NCBI RefSeq assembly: GCF_023078275.1
Contig: NC_062982.1
Span: 10,676,880-10,740,879 of the forward strand
Length of the DNA stretch: 64,000 nucleotides
DNA from: Leguminivora glycinivorella
Lineage: Eukaryota > Arthropoda > Insecta > Lepidoptera > Tortricidae
Reading direction: 5' to 3'
The position numbers were made by a program, and so were the translations under genes. Shown here piece by piece: positions 21,285-33,130 of the stretch. How positions within the stretch are numbered: position 1 is the stretch's first letter; each line of letters starts with the position of its first letter. A model generated the notes under the pieces. The model had not been told where the DNA came from, made no database searches, and saw nothing but the letters and a program-made list of their open reading frames with translations.

Positions 21285-21924
21285 TATGATTTGATTATGG
21301 TGTGAAAATGTTTAGGAAGGAAGAAAATAAGGTACACTTTTGTACGGAGAATCCATCGTGTTTCCGTTCCTTATAAAATTATACGAGTCGGAATCCAAGA
21401 TCCTACATGGGCATAAGTTTAAAGTACCTATCTAAGTCAATAGTGGGTATTGATATTGAGGTACCTATACAGCGAAGTACGGACCTGCATTTCGGATCAT
21501 GACAACAATGATTAGAATACATATGTAAAATGATGTAAAAACATTTGGAAAGGAAGAAAATGAGGTAAGGTATTCTTGTTCATGGAGAACCCACCGTTTT
21601 CCTTCCCTTTTAAATTGTACGACTCGGAAAAGATCCTGCATCATAAGTTTAAAGTATCTAAGTCAATTGCGGGTATTACTGATGAGGTATACAGCGAAGT
21701 ACGGAGCTGCATTAAGTACATCAAATGGTGTGAAAATGTTTAGGAAGGAAATGAAATCTACTTTTGAAAGGGGAATCCACCGTTTCCGTTCCTTTTAAAG
21801 CAATAAAATTCTACGACTCAGAGTCCAAGATCTTACATGGGCATAAGTTTAAAGTATCTAAGTCAATAGCGGGTATTGATAATGAGGTGTACGGCGAAGT
21901 ACGGCGCTGCATTCCGATGAATGG

Positions 21925-21990
21925 CAGCGGGGGGCGGCGCGCGGGCGGCGCGGCCGCATGCCAGCGCGTGCGCCGCGCTGCGTTACAAAC
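21925..21990. promoter_or_regulatory. short GC-rich island
   Basis: About 65 bases of nearly pure GC/CpG (GGCGGCGCGCGGGCGGCGCG) directly at the end of the tandem array. Same type as the other islands in the window. Function unknown. Confidence 0.3.
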
Positions 21991-22344
21991 CGCTAGTACT
22001 CTTAACAGGTGGCTACTTCACTATTTTGGGTTAAGTTAACATTTGTGATGTTTTTATGTATAAGGTACCTTGTATCTTGCCATAAAGACGAAACGAATTT
22101 ACTCGTACACGAATTACCTGTCAGAGCAACCTTATGCTTAAGTAACAATGGGCCTTTTGGAACGGATACCTACACTTGTGACTTTCGATACCCCTTACCT
22201 ACAGGGTCCTAAAAAGTTATCATCTAGAATAAGTACGAACTTAAGGTGGAATTCCAGATGAAAAAGTCCTTCGCAGTTGACAAATTAAGCCCCTTCTTGG
22301 GAAACCACGTTTTGACTATGAGGATTTTGACCTACTTACATATA

Positions 22345-23378
22345 AAATAAAACTACGGAAACGGATTAAATCGCGTATAATGAATTTAAAATACATCCCG
22401 ACGTTTCGAACTCTTCGAAGGAGGAATTTCGAGGTTTCGAGGTCTGCAGTCTCTGAACATGTCATTGATAATGTCAATTATGCTATAAAGTTTGACAAGC
22501 CTCTAGTTCTTGCTAAGGAGAAGCGATATACAGAGTGGGGCCTGTAACAAAGGCGAATAATTGAACTCTAGGCTATTCTCCTTATACTGATCAACATTTG
22601 TTCGGCGACTTTTAAAAATAACTTGTAGAGAGGAGAGGTAATGTATTGCGAATTCTGTTAAGTCTAAAGTGTGACAGACAACGTCAATGACAACAATAAT
22701 GGCGTACATTGAAGCTAATATTTATTTTGTATGAAAAATTAAAAATTTAAAGACTTCATAATTTTTAAAAGTCACTGAACAAATGTTGATCAGTATAAGG
22801 AGAATAGCCTACCGTTCAATTCTTCGCCTTTGTTACAGGCCCCACTCTGTATACCCAGAATGTTGCGAGAGGCCATTGAGATCAAGAAATATCCAAACTT
22901 TAATAGAGAAGATGGCTTTACTACCACCGGCTTGGGATCCAGTTCATCCAGTAGTACATCTGATAATGGAACAAGCACGACGAAGGCTGTGAGGCATTTG
23001 TGTTGTATGGTGTTGGACATTTGCAGTTTGTTCATTGTCAATTTTGTGTAGATTAATTGTTTTTTTTTTTTTTTTAACATAGTAATGGTGAATTTTTTGA
23101 ATATTGTTTAACTAGTGTCTTAGAAATCTATATTATTTGTGGTCATGGTTCGTTAATATTTCTTGTATGTGGGTAGCTTTTGCGCATTTTAATTTTTCCT
23201 CAGTCACCCGTTGACCACGAACGCTGTAAAGAGTTCGAAACGTCGGGATGTATTTTAAATTCGTTATACGCGATTTAATAAATATATATTTTGTAAATTA
23301 ATTAGAGATTTATGTTTGTAATTACCTAAAATAAATAAATAATAATAATAATAATCCGTTTCCATAGTTTTATTTCAT
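22345..23378 (+). pseudogene. Penelope-like retroelement fragment (GIY-YIG C-terminus), interrupted
   Basis: On the plus strand, VSEHVIDNVNYAIKFDKPLV and AKEKRY (22449-22529) continue after a MITE as REAIEIKKYPNFNREDG (22863-22913). This is the C-terminal GIY-YIG endonuclease region of Penelope-like elements. A frame change follows, then LPPAWDPV (about 22921). The piece is bounded by inverted repeats of about 50 bases containing ATCCCGACGTTTCGAACTCT (22398-22417) and its complement (23230-23250), like the pseudo-LTR arrangement of this class. The reverse transcriptase is missing. Dead fragment. Confidence 0.7.
22531..22849. mobile_element. TA-flanked MITE in the Penelope-like frame
   Basis: TIRs begin CAGAGTGGGGCCTGTAAC (22531) and end GTTACAGGCCCCACTCTG (22849), extending about 80 bases with mismatches. 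TA flanks both sides (22529-22530 and 22850-22851). Removing the element with one TA restores a continuous frame through AKEKRY into REAIEIKK. A related copy is at 47343-47857. Tc1/mariner-type duplication; no transposase. Confidence 0.8.
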
Positions 23379-23872
23379 GAGTAACTATCGCGGTAACCGA
23401 AGACAATATTATCTACTTACATATATCTACTTGTAGCAATATTCTAAGCCACTTCGAAACTTTATGTGATTAACAGATATTTTATTATCCTGTAATCCGT
23501 TAAGATGCGGCGAATAGGTTATTAAAATAAGTAAGAATTGAAAATTATAATAGGTCTGGAAGCTCAATTAAAAAACAATTGAACGATCAATAATGGAGGT
23601 AATCAAAATATTTTACGGTAACGGTTTGATAATAAACTAAAAACGTACGTTCGCAATCGAGATGAATAAACCTGGTTTGTATGCAGAAACTAGCAATCAT
23701 AATAATTACCTGTACTTATTAACATGCCTATATTGAGTAATTAAAATATTAATCAAAATAACTTATTAAACTTATTAAAAATAAGTATATACCTAAGTGA
23801 CAAACAGATCGATAGACTTATTTTAATCTATATTATATGATATGACAAACGAGAGAGTCACATCTATATTAT
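23379..23872. other. AT-rich DNA, nothing recognised
   Basis: No coding or repeat signal beyond short AT runs; an (AAT)n run lies just upstream at about 23335-23355. Confidence 0.5.
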
Positions 23873-24140
23873 ACTAGCTTTTGCCCGCGGCTTCGCTCGC
23901 GTTAAATTCGAAAATTGTGGAATGCTCCATACAAACTTCCACCCCCATTTTAGGGAAGTGGGGGGTTAGAAAAAGACTAAAAGTAGCCCATGTCACTCTC
24001 CATACCTTCAACTATCTGCACTTAAAAAATCACGCCAACTCGTCGCTCCGTTTAGCCGTGAAAGACGGACAAACAAACAGACACAAACACTTTCACATCT
24101 CGAAAATGAATATATGTATGTACATTTATATTTAGGTAAG
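23873..24140 (+). repeat. lepidopteran 'ACTAGCTTTTGCCCGCGGCT' repeat, copy 1
   Basis: Starts ACTAGCTTTTGCCCGCGGCT, carries AAATTCGAAAATTGTGGAAT and ends after a GACGGACAAACAAACAGACA-type run. The same order is found on the minus strand at 40375-40645. The starting phrase is also at 51888. This phrase is abundant in moth and butterfly genomes; similar sequences have been described as microsatellite-associated or Helitron-like elements. Class not proven here. Confidence 0.75.
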
Positions 24141-25860
24141 TAAAGGGTAAGTATATATCAAACTTGTTATGTAATACTTTTTATGTACGTATACTTAGTG
24201 CAAATTGCTACACCGTGGTTGTAGGTAGGCCAAAATGAGTCACAAAAAATACGATTTTTGGATACGAGTGTTTGTATGTAGGTTTAATGCATTCATGAAT
24301 TAATTACAACCGCGAGTTAACCCGTAAGATTGACACGGACATAGAATGAAATATTTAATTATTACATTTTATTATATGTGATCATATGTAAGTACAATCA
24401 TAAAAATTAAAAACTAAGTACTATAACAATTTCACATTCTATAAAAGTTAAATAATCACAGAAAGGGCACGACTGAGCATAATGTTACCTACAGTAAAAT
24501 TTACTGCATCGCTGGTTTTCTGTCGGACCCTAGTTGTAAAATAATTGCAGAATCTACTTAATTTATAATGAGACCACACGAGGGTCGCGAAACAGTCGAG
24601 TGCTTCTGAGGAAGATTAAAGATGAAAAAACCTAATCAAGTAAAATATGCAAGTCATATTTTTAATGAATATTATAAAATATTACATATAGGTATGTACC
24701 TAATGTCATAAAAAAACAATCAAACGAACGTGCTATGCCTTACCAACTAATATCCAAATGCAGTGCACCTTGTTTATATAAGTTTAACTAATAAGTTCAT
24801 TGACACGGAATACTTTTGCGTTTAATTTCATTGTGTTTACTGTTTACAGTACCTACTGCAGTTCGACTCCGCAATGCTTGGGGGTCTTATTTAGAAATGA
24901 AAATGATATCTCAATATAATAACTCCCAATACAATACCAATAACATTATGACGTGTAATTGCACTGACCATGTTTTTTAAGTTAGGTTTCAGATATTACT
25001 TTGAGTCATTAAATATCAACGAGAAATTTCTTTAGTTACTTAATAGGTCCATGATCGGTTGGATCGAGACCCCGCATATTTATTAAGAGAATGCCTACCT
25101 CATTTATCGTATCATGAAATGTAAATCATTCAACATTAACAGGTAGTGTAGGAATATTTTGAAAACATCAACCAGTTTGTAGAAGCCCGAACGAAGTCGA
25201 TATTTTGTATCGACGTTGAACTCGTTATACTTGACACTGAGATTGGTGACACGCGTGTGTGGTCCGAGGTCACCCTTGCACTGGTCATGGTGTGGCGAGG
25301 TGCTTAGTAAACATTTTGTATGGTGGCATTGGCAGCTCACGGCGTCGATTGACGAGGTGTTTACTGGAATGTTAATCACCGGTGCACTGTCGCAAATGAC
25401 TCATAACGATGCTTCGAGCAGCCTCCCGTGCTAGATATTAAGAGCACCTTGCTCGTGGAATGCGGATGCTTCTGAGAGCCTCGCAATCAATATCTTTGCC
25501 ACTTATGTGTAACTGGTAAAATACTCAATTAAGTAGCTCGTTCCTCTGATTTGAATGATTCATAGCGCCTGTGGCACCTGTATTCATTGAAAACGATCAC
25601 TGCCATTAACCTAATGTCAAACGAGTAGTATATTATAATGCAGCTGGTCGGTGTGATATTTAACGGCTTGGGAATTAACAATAATCCTAATTGGACAAGA
25701 AATAATAGCTCTACTCGAAATACTAGATTATCATCGAATACCTGTAGATGCTGAAGAAAACAGATTCTATTTCATTCAAGCATATGTAGTTTCAGTTGAG
25801 TGCGTGCAAAACATGTTTACCTATAAGTATCAGAAAAATTCGAGGAGGTAGTGGCCGAAG
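24141..25860. other. mostly unique DNA; balanced-composition stretch at 25180-25480
   Basis: No coding region or repeat recognised. Bases 25180-25480 are less AT-rich, with frames in both strands that show no domain. They may be a small regulatory island. Confidence 0.4.
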
Positions 25861-25879
25861 CACAAACCCAATACCAAAT

Positions 25880-26160
25880 ACCATAGGCGAAACGACACGA
25901 AAGCTTACAGATATTACTGCGCTGGTTCGGTCTCCTACTGAGAATGGAGTATCGCAAAGAGATCGTTCTGGAGACCTCTTTAGTGGTCGCTGCCCCCTCC
26001 GGTGGATTACCCCAGATACCGTTGGGAAGACATTGTGGCAGCGGACCTGGTCCAGCTTCACGTCAGTCAGTTACGGCGGGAAGTGGCCAGGTAGCACGCT
26101 CACGTTTCGGAGGCCAAAGTTCTTTTTGGACCACTAAGCTAAAACAGTAAATAAAAAACG
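25880..26160 (+). pseudogene. decayed RTE-type LINE C-terminal fragment
   Basis: In one frame LRWFGLLLRMEYRKEIVLET (about 25918) resembles the RLxWFGHVxRM block of RTE polyproteins. After a frame change RYRWEDIVAADLVQLH (about 26015) matches the following RW.D.(V/I)..DL block. The frame change and divergence show it is dead. No 3' tail is clear. Confidence 0.55.
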
Positions 26161-26454
26161 CACATCGGACTAGTCGAAAGTACGGCTGCATGAAGCTGAT
26201 TTGTATTATGTCATGTAATATTTAACAGAAATGTAGCAGGTAACTACTTATATTGGCAAAATAGTTTTACTGTTTTATTTTCAAAAGAACCAGCCAGCCA
26301 ACTTGTTTAGGTACAATAAATAGTCCGAGATATAAGGTAATGGTGATAGGATAGAATGAGCGCTCTCAGATAATAACTGCAACAGTTCACTGGCCTAATA
26401 TTGTAACCTTCCAAAACATTTGAACATCTGCAAATTCTGCAATAAATATATTTA

Positions 26455-26592
26455 GGCCCACTTGCACCAATCACTTAACTCAGGGTTAGTGGGCTGTCAT
26501 CTGTCAAATTCCATGTAAAATGGTGGGATAACCCTCGGGTCACTTGCACCAATGAAAATGGAGGGTTACATTTTCGTTGGTGCAAGTGGCCC
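26455..26592. mobile_element. MITE 'GGCCCACTTGCACCAA', piggyBac-like flanks
   Basis: Inverted ends GGCCCACTTGCACCAA (26455) and TTGGTGCAAGTGGCCC (26592). Flanks are TTTA at the left and TTAA at the right, close to the TTAA target of piggyBac elements with one base decayed. A second TTGCACCAAT lies inside at about 26543. 138 bases, non-coding. Confidence 0.65.
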
Positions 26593-26695
26593 TTAAACAC
26601 TCGTAAACTATCCAATGCCTCCCACAAATCAGGAATAGCTCCCCAGGCCAGCAAACATTTTAATACGGTTTAGCATTCAATTAAAAAAGATGTTA

Positions 26696-26768
26696 AATGC
26701 ATTCGGGTGGTGCAGCTGGCGCGCGTGCGGCGCAGGTGCGCGCGCAGCCGGCTGCCGCGAGAATTCTC
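26696..26768. promoter_or_regulatory. short GC-rich island
   Basis: About 70 bases of CpG-dense sequence (GCGCGTGCGGCGCAGGTGCG) isolated in AT-rich DNA just before a hAT-like element. Function unknown. Confidence 0.3.
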
Positions 26769-26788
26769 CACCCGGTCAATTATGTTCA

Positions 26789-27639
26789 TAGCTGGGCACC
26801 GTTAATCAAATAGTTAACTTCGATAATCGTTAATCCGTTACTTAAAAAGTTAACTTCGTTAATCGTTAAACCGATACATTTCGGTAGATTTAACGGAAGT
26901 TAAAGTTAATCGATAATCCGTTAACACGTCATAAAAATAGGACTCCACTGTAGGTATTATGTATTTCTATTTACTAAGTATCCACCAAAAAACATTAAAA
27001 CCTGTGACGCCAATCGGTAAAAAACCGAAATGTAATAATTACGGTCTCTTCGGGCGTGTACCGCCGTTGGTTGGCTAAATCCTAGGTTTTACTTCGGATT
27101 GGTAATTATTGGGTCATTCATGCGGTCGCGATCGTGGTGCGTCGGTTCTTCAGATTGAGATTTGAGATGACAACTCGATGCTGTGGGCCACGATAACTTG
27201 GTATAGTAATCTAAGGCCCGCGCCGGACTCTAACTCGATGCGTCGGTTGCGCGATTTGTCTGTCATGCCTGATGATTGCACTCTATTCCCAGGTTAGTGA
27301 TCGATCTAGCACGCCTAATAAGATTTAGAAGATCTCGAATAAGTGATCCAAAGTCGCCAATTGGTCTTTAGACTGTTTATAACCGACGGATCTGCTTTTA
27401 CCGATAAAACCTAGGTTTTGCCGTACTACGGGCTTTTACAGTAGCAGTAAGAACAAGGTTTTCGCGGCGCAGCGAGCCACTTGGGGTGCTGGATTAACGA
27501 TTAACGGACTCTATGAAATTTAACGGAAGTTAACGAATCCGTTAACATTTTTTAAAGTTAACTTAAAAGTTAATCCGTTAATCGAAATGTTAACTTCGTT
27601 AATTAACGATTAACGGATTAACGAGTTAATGCCCAGCTA
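26789..27639. mobile_element. hAT-like element 'TAGCTGGGCA', 851 bp
   Basis: TIRs TAGCTGGGCA (26789-26798) and TGCCCAGCTA (27630-27639). Roughly 100-150 bases at each end are filled with alternating GTTAACTTCG, GTTAATCCGTTA and ATTAACGATTAACGGA motifs, typical subterminal repeats. The interior (about 27000-27480) is GC-richer and includes CCTAGGTTTTA-type blocks near 27080 and 27415. The 8-base flanks do not match (TATGTTCA vs TGCTACCA), so the duplication has decayed or the ends recombined. No transposase. Confidence 0.7.
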
Positions 27640-27654
27640 TGCTACCAGTCAACC

Positions 27655-28380
27655 TCAAGGCTAAGTAGAAAATTGTTTTCCTTCTACTTTTGCATTTTTT
27701 TATGTGCATGACTGATAAGGTTGTGATTAGTGTGTGTGTTTAGACACACACACTAATCACAAATAGACAGTCTAGTGCCAGCACATCAAGCTAAGTTGTT
27801 TTGACCCCCGCTTTTGCACTTTTTATGTATGGGACAGATAAGCTTGAGATTAGTTTAGTGTCTAGACAGTCTAGTGTTAGCAGATCAAGCTAAGTTGATT
27901 TCGCTCCTGCTTTTGCATTTTTTATGTGTGTGATATATAAGCTTCAGATTATTGTGTGTGTGTCTAGACAGTCTAGTACTAGACTCAGAACAAGTTAAGT
28001 TGTTTGAAATCATGCTCTTGCAATTCTTTGTGTGGTAAGCTTGTTATTAGTTAGTGTGCTGTGTTTGGACAGTCTAGACTCTAGTGCAAGCAGATGCAGC
28101 TAAGTTGTTTTACCCCTGCTTTTGCAATTTTGTGTGTGATAAGCTTATTGATTATTTAATGTGTCTGTAGGCCTGCACATGATTGCCGCGAGAGTATGTC
28201 GCCGCGAGTTATATGACACGTCTTCTTCTAACTGTATTAATGACATAAGGACGGGTAGTCTATCTCGCGGCGACATACTCTCGCGGCAATCATGTGCTGC
28301 TAACCCTGCTGGTGGTAGAATCAAATCAAGCTAAGTTTACAGCGCTTTTGATAGGGCAAACTTTGCACGTGTTAAACGTC
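27655..28380 (+). repeat. tandem array of ~115-bp units, interrupted by a MITE
   Basis: Five or more units, each with CAAGCTAAGTTG, a CC(C/T)GCTTTTGCA block, TTTTTATGTGTGTGATA, AAGCTT, GATTAGT, TGTGTCTAGACAGTCTAGTG and AGCAGATCAAGC. Units begin near 27660, 27787, 27890, 27993 and 28093; a last partial unit near 28330 lies beyond a MITE. The first unit contains a perfect hairpin TAGTGTGTGTGTTTAGACAC (about 27727-27757). Non-coding satellite-like DNA. Confidence 0.75.
28175..28297. mobile_element. palindromic MITE with perfect 34-bp TIRs
   Basis: GCACATGATTGCCGCGAGAG continues for 34 bases and is perfectly inverted at the right end (finishing CGGCAATCATGTGC at 28297). About 55 unpaired bases lie between. 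It interrupts the ~115-bp tandem array. Perfect arms suggest a young copy. Confidence 0.8.
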
Positions 28381-28667
28381 ATAATTTCACCGTTTTAAAA
28401 ACCCTTGCACAATATGTGGCATCAAAATCGTTGGCAAGCTTGGTCCAACATTGCTGTTACCTAAGTTTCGCAGTTATATCGTCATGGAGTAAGGACTAAT
28501 AAGTCTAATAACCTATCGCAGAAAAAAACATTTAATTTGGTTTTAACAACGTGGGGTCCTTAACCTTCGGTTTCTTAACGGAGCTTTTACCCCTGCCTTG
28601 CAACAAAGAAAACTATACTACCAACGTACATAGTTGTAAATTGGTAGTATCCTACTTTGTTGTACCT

Positions 28668-28808
28668 AAGTCCGTTTTCACATTATCCGATCCGATATCG
28701 GATGTCGGAAGGATTTCAATGGAAAAAATCCAAGATGGCGCCTGTAATGTAGGTATGGGATATCGGTCCTACATCAGATATCGGATCGGATAATGTGAAA
28801 ACGCACTA
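28668..28808. mobile_element. MITE 'GTTTTCACATTATCCGATCC', copy 1
   Basis: Left end AGTCCGTTTTCACATTATCC with GATATCGGAT, mirrored at the right by ATCGGATCGGATAATGTGAA. Full second copy at 62807-62942, half copy at 40306-40370. No coding. The phrase is widespread in Lepidoptera. Confidence 0.8.
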
Positions 28809-28814
28809 AATGAT

Positions 28815-31800
28815 AAAATGTGAATGAGCATTAAATTAAATTTGTACATGCTGAACAAGCAAAATGGGGGTAAAATAATATATACATAATCACATAAGAA
28901 TCTTCGAAGTATATAAAGTATTAATTTGAAATTTGTATTAGGTATAGGCAGGCTTTTAAAATTCTCATCTTTCCATACTGAAAGTTATAATCATAATATT
29001 ATGACTGTTGATAACTTAATTACAAAATTTAAATTTTGAAAAACCCGTGACATAGTGGACTGATGTCCATCAAACATGGCGAAGACCACTCCCGACTAAT
29101 ACAGCTTTCAACAAACGCGCGACAGAGCCAGACTACCTTTCGCGGCGTTTCGTTTTCGTTTCGCGTCGCAGAAATGCCATTCGGCTACGGCACCAGGAAT
29201 ATGCTGTTGTTCACGAGCACGTGTATATTGTAATTACTTAAAGAACACAAATCTAAAATACTTCATAAAATAATTTGATTTGTTCCTAAATAGGAAGCTT
29301 TTACAAATCTATAGCTCACAGATCTCGAGCACCTGTATACGGTTGCGATAATTGTGAGCGCACGATTATTTCACGTGCGCAAGACCTGAATCCGCGAAGT
29401 AGGACAACTATAACAACGAAAAGCACGAATTGAAAGACGACGACCTTTGTGGACAAAAAGCTGGATCAGCGTTACGGTACTTACGGTTAACTTTTCATTT
29501 AGGCTTCGGTATCAAACTATCCTATAGTTAGTGGAAAGATTTTTCTTCAACCTACTGTTTTCCCGGCCTAGCGCCAGGGTCCGCTTTCCTGCTCAATCTT
29601 CTCCACTCTGCCCACAGGAAGTCTATATTACCTATTAAAAATAATCTCTTTGTATTGTCTTTAGATTTAGCTTGGACTTGGACTGTGACAAACTGAGAAT
29701 CTGGCTAACGGGTCCCGATGGTAAATGGTAAAAGAGATTTAATGGGCTCGGAATGGTCACTACTGTCACTAGGGTGTTCCTTATACCACTCACTGGACCG
29801 GAGTGGTCACGAGGGTAGTAACTGTGTAAGTGGTCATAATTGGATGAAAAATTAACAAACGTGAGAATGTCAAATGTCGAGAAATCTGCATTAGACAAAT
29901 TTGGCATAATCCCGAAGTTGTCTGCCTACCAACCCTGTAGTATTAGTTAACTTGGTAGACATGGCAGAATATTTAACAAATTGGCAGAAACTGTCTTCTC
30001 ACCTATTCATATCTCTCAATCGCTTTACCCTCTAAGCAACCATTAATCCTACCACAACTGTTAACACAAAATTATGGACTTACTAAGTAGTTCAAAATTA
30101 ATACGTCTTTTGCAGGGAAAAGGTTAAATTCCATTGAAATGGAGAAGGCTTTTTATTGCGATTGGGTGACACACCTGAGCTGCACCTGGCTACAAACCTC
30201 ATTTTCGTCCAACATGTGTCGCTTGGGCGAATTCCATAAACCGCGAAGTTCTGGGGAGCAACAGTAATGAGGAAGTTAGGAACTTAACGGGGCCTAGTAA
30301 GCTCTTGAAAATAACTAATGCAGTAGATAATACAACTTTTTTCAGAATATTCTGTAGATAAAAGTAGAAATAGTAGACTTGGTAAGGTACCTATAAAAGA
30401 AAACTGTGAAGACTATTGATCATAAATAATACATAGAAATCTACATAAGAAGTTCATTTGGCGTGAACTTCGTTCAGCTTTGCTAAAGCGGTTACAGATA
30501 AATTTGAAACGGATCTGAGAAACGTCAGAATAATTTAATAACTAAAGAGGACGCAGAGCGAAAGTAGAACAGGGTTTGTCAACATGGACCGTCAGCTGGC
30601 CCCGACGATAGCTTATCGCCCCGGGACATAGTCCGCTCATTCACAAGCTAGCCCATTCATGCGCCCGCTCCCACTTATTTCTTCAACACAATTTAGTCTT
30701 TAACTTGCTTGTAGTAAACTTACAATTGCTTGGTAGATTGAAGAGGGTAGAGGGGCGAGGGGTAATATAGATCGAGGATATCGCGGGGTCAGCGCGGATT
30801 GCAGGCGTTCGATAAACGACGCAGTGCCAAACAGCCATCGAATGAAGTGCACAAAGGCTTGGAACTTCATTCAGTCACTTGAACACGTGTATCTCCAATC
30901 AATGGCCGTCAGTAGCGTCGGATGTCATCAGCCCTGTTTAGTTATTGCGTGTTAGCATTAAACGTGATAAGAAATGGAACGGTTACTAGTATGTCGAAAG
31001 TGTTTCAAGTATTTGCTCAGTCTTTTCATTTGAACGAAGTTGACTTTAACTTGTTCGTCCACATTTCTTTTGTCTGTTCTACATGTACTTATAGATGATT
31101 GAATGATATAAATGATTGGCAACTTGTCTTAAAAGGACAATCAAAGGAGACATTTTTACTGAATCAACATTACGTTAAAAAGTTATTTATTCATGTCACA
31201 ACATGACAGATAACAGAGGTAGCTCTTTGATTTTTCTGCAACTACATATTTACTTGAGATTTCTGAGTCATGTAGAGACAATTTATGTACGGCGCCAGTA
31301 TTCTTGCATATCTTGACCATTGATATCACCTCATTGATTCATCAGCTCTGCTGTTTATGAGAAATCATGACACATACATGGAAATTATTTCCGGAATAAA
31401 GTGTACTTTAAGTGTGAATAAGTTAATTAATGCTTCAGGATTCAGCCCTGTTGACTTTTGACATCACAGTAAAGTGACTCATTTTGCAAATATATCATTA
31501 AATACCTACTTAAGAATATACGTTATTCTGGGAAGATAGAAGTTTATCGATCATAGGTCTCGATGTGTCATCCATTAATCAGTTACACGATGTTTTGAAA
31601 TAGCAGTTTCATAGTGACTTTAAATATTGCCCGTGAACCAACCTAAGCTACTTTATACCCTCCACTTTTATATGGATGTTCGATGCCATTAACGCTTATT
31701 TTTATGGAAAATTTATAAATCGTATAGAGACGTAAAAGAGGTCAAATGTGGTTACTGATAAAACTATTTAATTTATGGGTTACTTAGCACCTATCGCTAT

Positions 31801-32715
31801 TATGCTATAACAATACGTAGTCAGTGGCAAGGTACCATGGCTTCCATGGCATATTACGAGTAACAAGGATAAGTATACTCGTATGTTACATAGAGAATCC
31901 CACCCAATTGTAGACTAGGTACTTACTCACTAGTCGGTCGAAACACATGTTCGGAAAGCTTTATCAACGTAGGTGTACGGATGTTATGCTTTTCTAGAAG
32001 GTATATGAACACTATAGTTAATTATTCGGCAAGAGGGTGATCTCTATATTAGTGATAGTGTCTCTCATTTTTAACTTTGTATATTATTTAACTACATAGT
32101 TCAATTAAGATAAATGTAAATAAATATTCATTGCATTGTGTTATAGAAGCATACGTATGAGGGTTGCGATATTCACGTCTGACCTTTTGCCTCGCACTTT
32201 AGCATGTGCCTTGATTGACAAATGCGTCGCAGCAGTAATTGTTTGAACTGATTTGCTACGCACTGCGGGATATCTTATCGGCAGAGAATGTGTTATACTG
32301 GCCGAGAAGCCCTTTGGACTTTTGAATTGATATACAATTGAATTGATCTATCATAGGAACAAAATTCTATTTCGAAAGGTTGCCAGACTTGCCAGAGCTT
32401 GGTGAATAGAATACTCATTTTGTGTGGTTTTGTCTGTCGACTGATCTACTAAAATGAACTGTAGGTAAATTTTGCAAGATATTAGCAGTGTTGCTACTGG
32501 CTACCATGAGATTTAATAATGAAATGTGCATTGTAATTCTAGTGTAAGTGATCATAAAAATGTAAGATTCCTTGCATTAAACTATAAGAACAATTTCTTA
32601 CTGTTGGCTTTCCTCTTCAAGTACGTACACTGCATGGGATTTCTTTGATCAAAATTAGTGGACATTTATTCGATGTAGCATTTTGTTTAAATTAAGATTC
32701 GTTCGTCTTTACTAA
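28815..32715. other. low-repeat DNA; candidate island at 30540-30960
   Basis: No gene seen. A fragment at 29100-29180 shares GCGACAGAGCCAGACT with 7868. Bases 30540-30960 are single-copy and GC-richer (for example GATATCGCGGGGTCAGCGCG), with no frame that looks coding, and could be regulatory. The rest is AT-rich and featureless to me. Confidence 0.4.
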
Positions 32716-32719
32716 GTAA

Positions 32720-33130
32720 ATTGCTACCGACCGTAATGAAGTGAGCTTATCAGCATTAGTAGATAGTTGGTAGGGCTTGGCCGGATTAAATTATTAATGA
32801 ACACCAATTGTTATATCGAAGGAGAGCTTATCAATCGGCTTCACATTGTTGGACGTCATAGGCGCCATCGCAGAACCAACGATTTATCAATGTAAACGGT
32901 TTGTTTACACAGTTAACCGTAATCTTATCCGGTGACCTCCTTACACTCTCCCGTTTCGAAATTGTACCGTCGGTATCGCGCGGTGTCCTTAATATGAGTC
33001 GACGGAAGTGCGCGCTCGACTTCGAGCAAACGTTCATTCATGTTGTGTGTGTTTATTTAGTGGGCGATCGTACCTACCGCGCTCCGAGATAATGCCGAGC
33101 CCTAAATGGGCTTCATAGATAGCCCCGTCG
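32720..33130. promoter_or_regulatory. single-copy island with forkhead- and homeodomain-like motifs
   Basis: Balanced composition, no repeat phrase, no second copy. It contains AAATTATTAATGAAC (about 32787) and GTAAACGGTTTGTTTACAC (about 32893), an inverted pair of TGTTTAC forkhead-type cores. TTATCAATCGG occurs near 32829. Overlapping short frames on both strands have no domain. Enhancer function is inference. Confidence 0.35.

Larger units (their letters stand above)
20190..21930 (+). repeat. diverged tandem array, about six ~200-bp units
   Basis: Each unit carries, in order, GGAAGGAAGAAAATGA, TGGAG(C/A)ATCA, GTTCC, ACGA(C)T/GTGGAATC, a CATGG(G/A)CATAAGTTT block, TCTAAGTCAATAGCGGGTAT, GAGGTGTACGGCGAAGTACG and GCTGCATT. 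Units start near 20200, 20389, 20792, 21311, 21539 and 21741. Two are stretched by insertions (20509-20733 and 20959-21284). Substantial divergence between units indicates an old array. No coding capacity seen. Confidence 0.75.

Noticed and set aside
26781..27647. 8-bp target duplication around the TAGCTGGGCA element
   Set aside because: The flanking octamers TATGTTCA and TGCTACCA do not match, so I report only the TIRs.
27655..28170. CRISPR-like direct repeats
   Set aside because: Units are ~115 bp, diverged along their whole length and not separated by unique spacers; the sequence is plainly animal.
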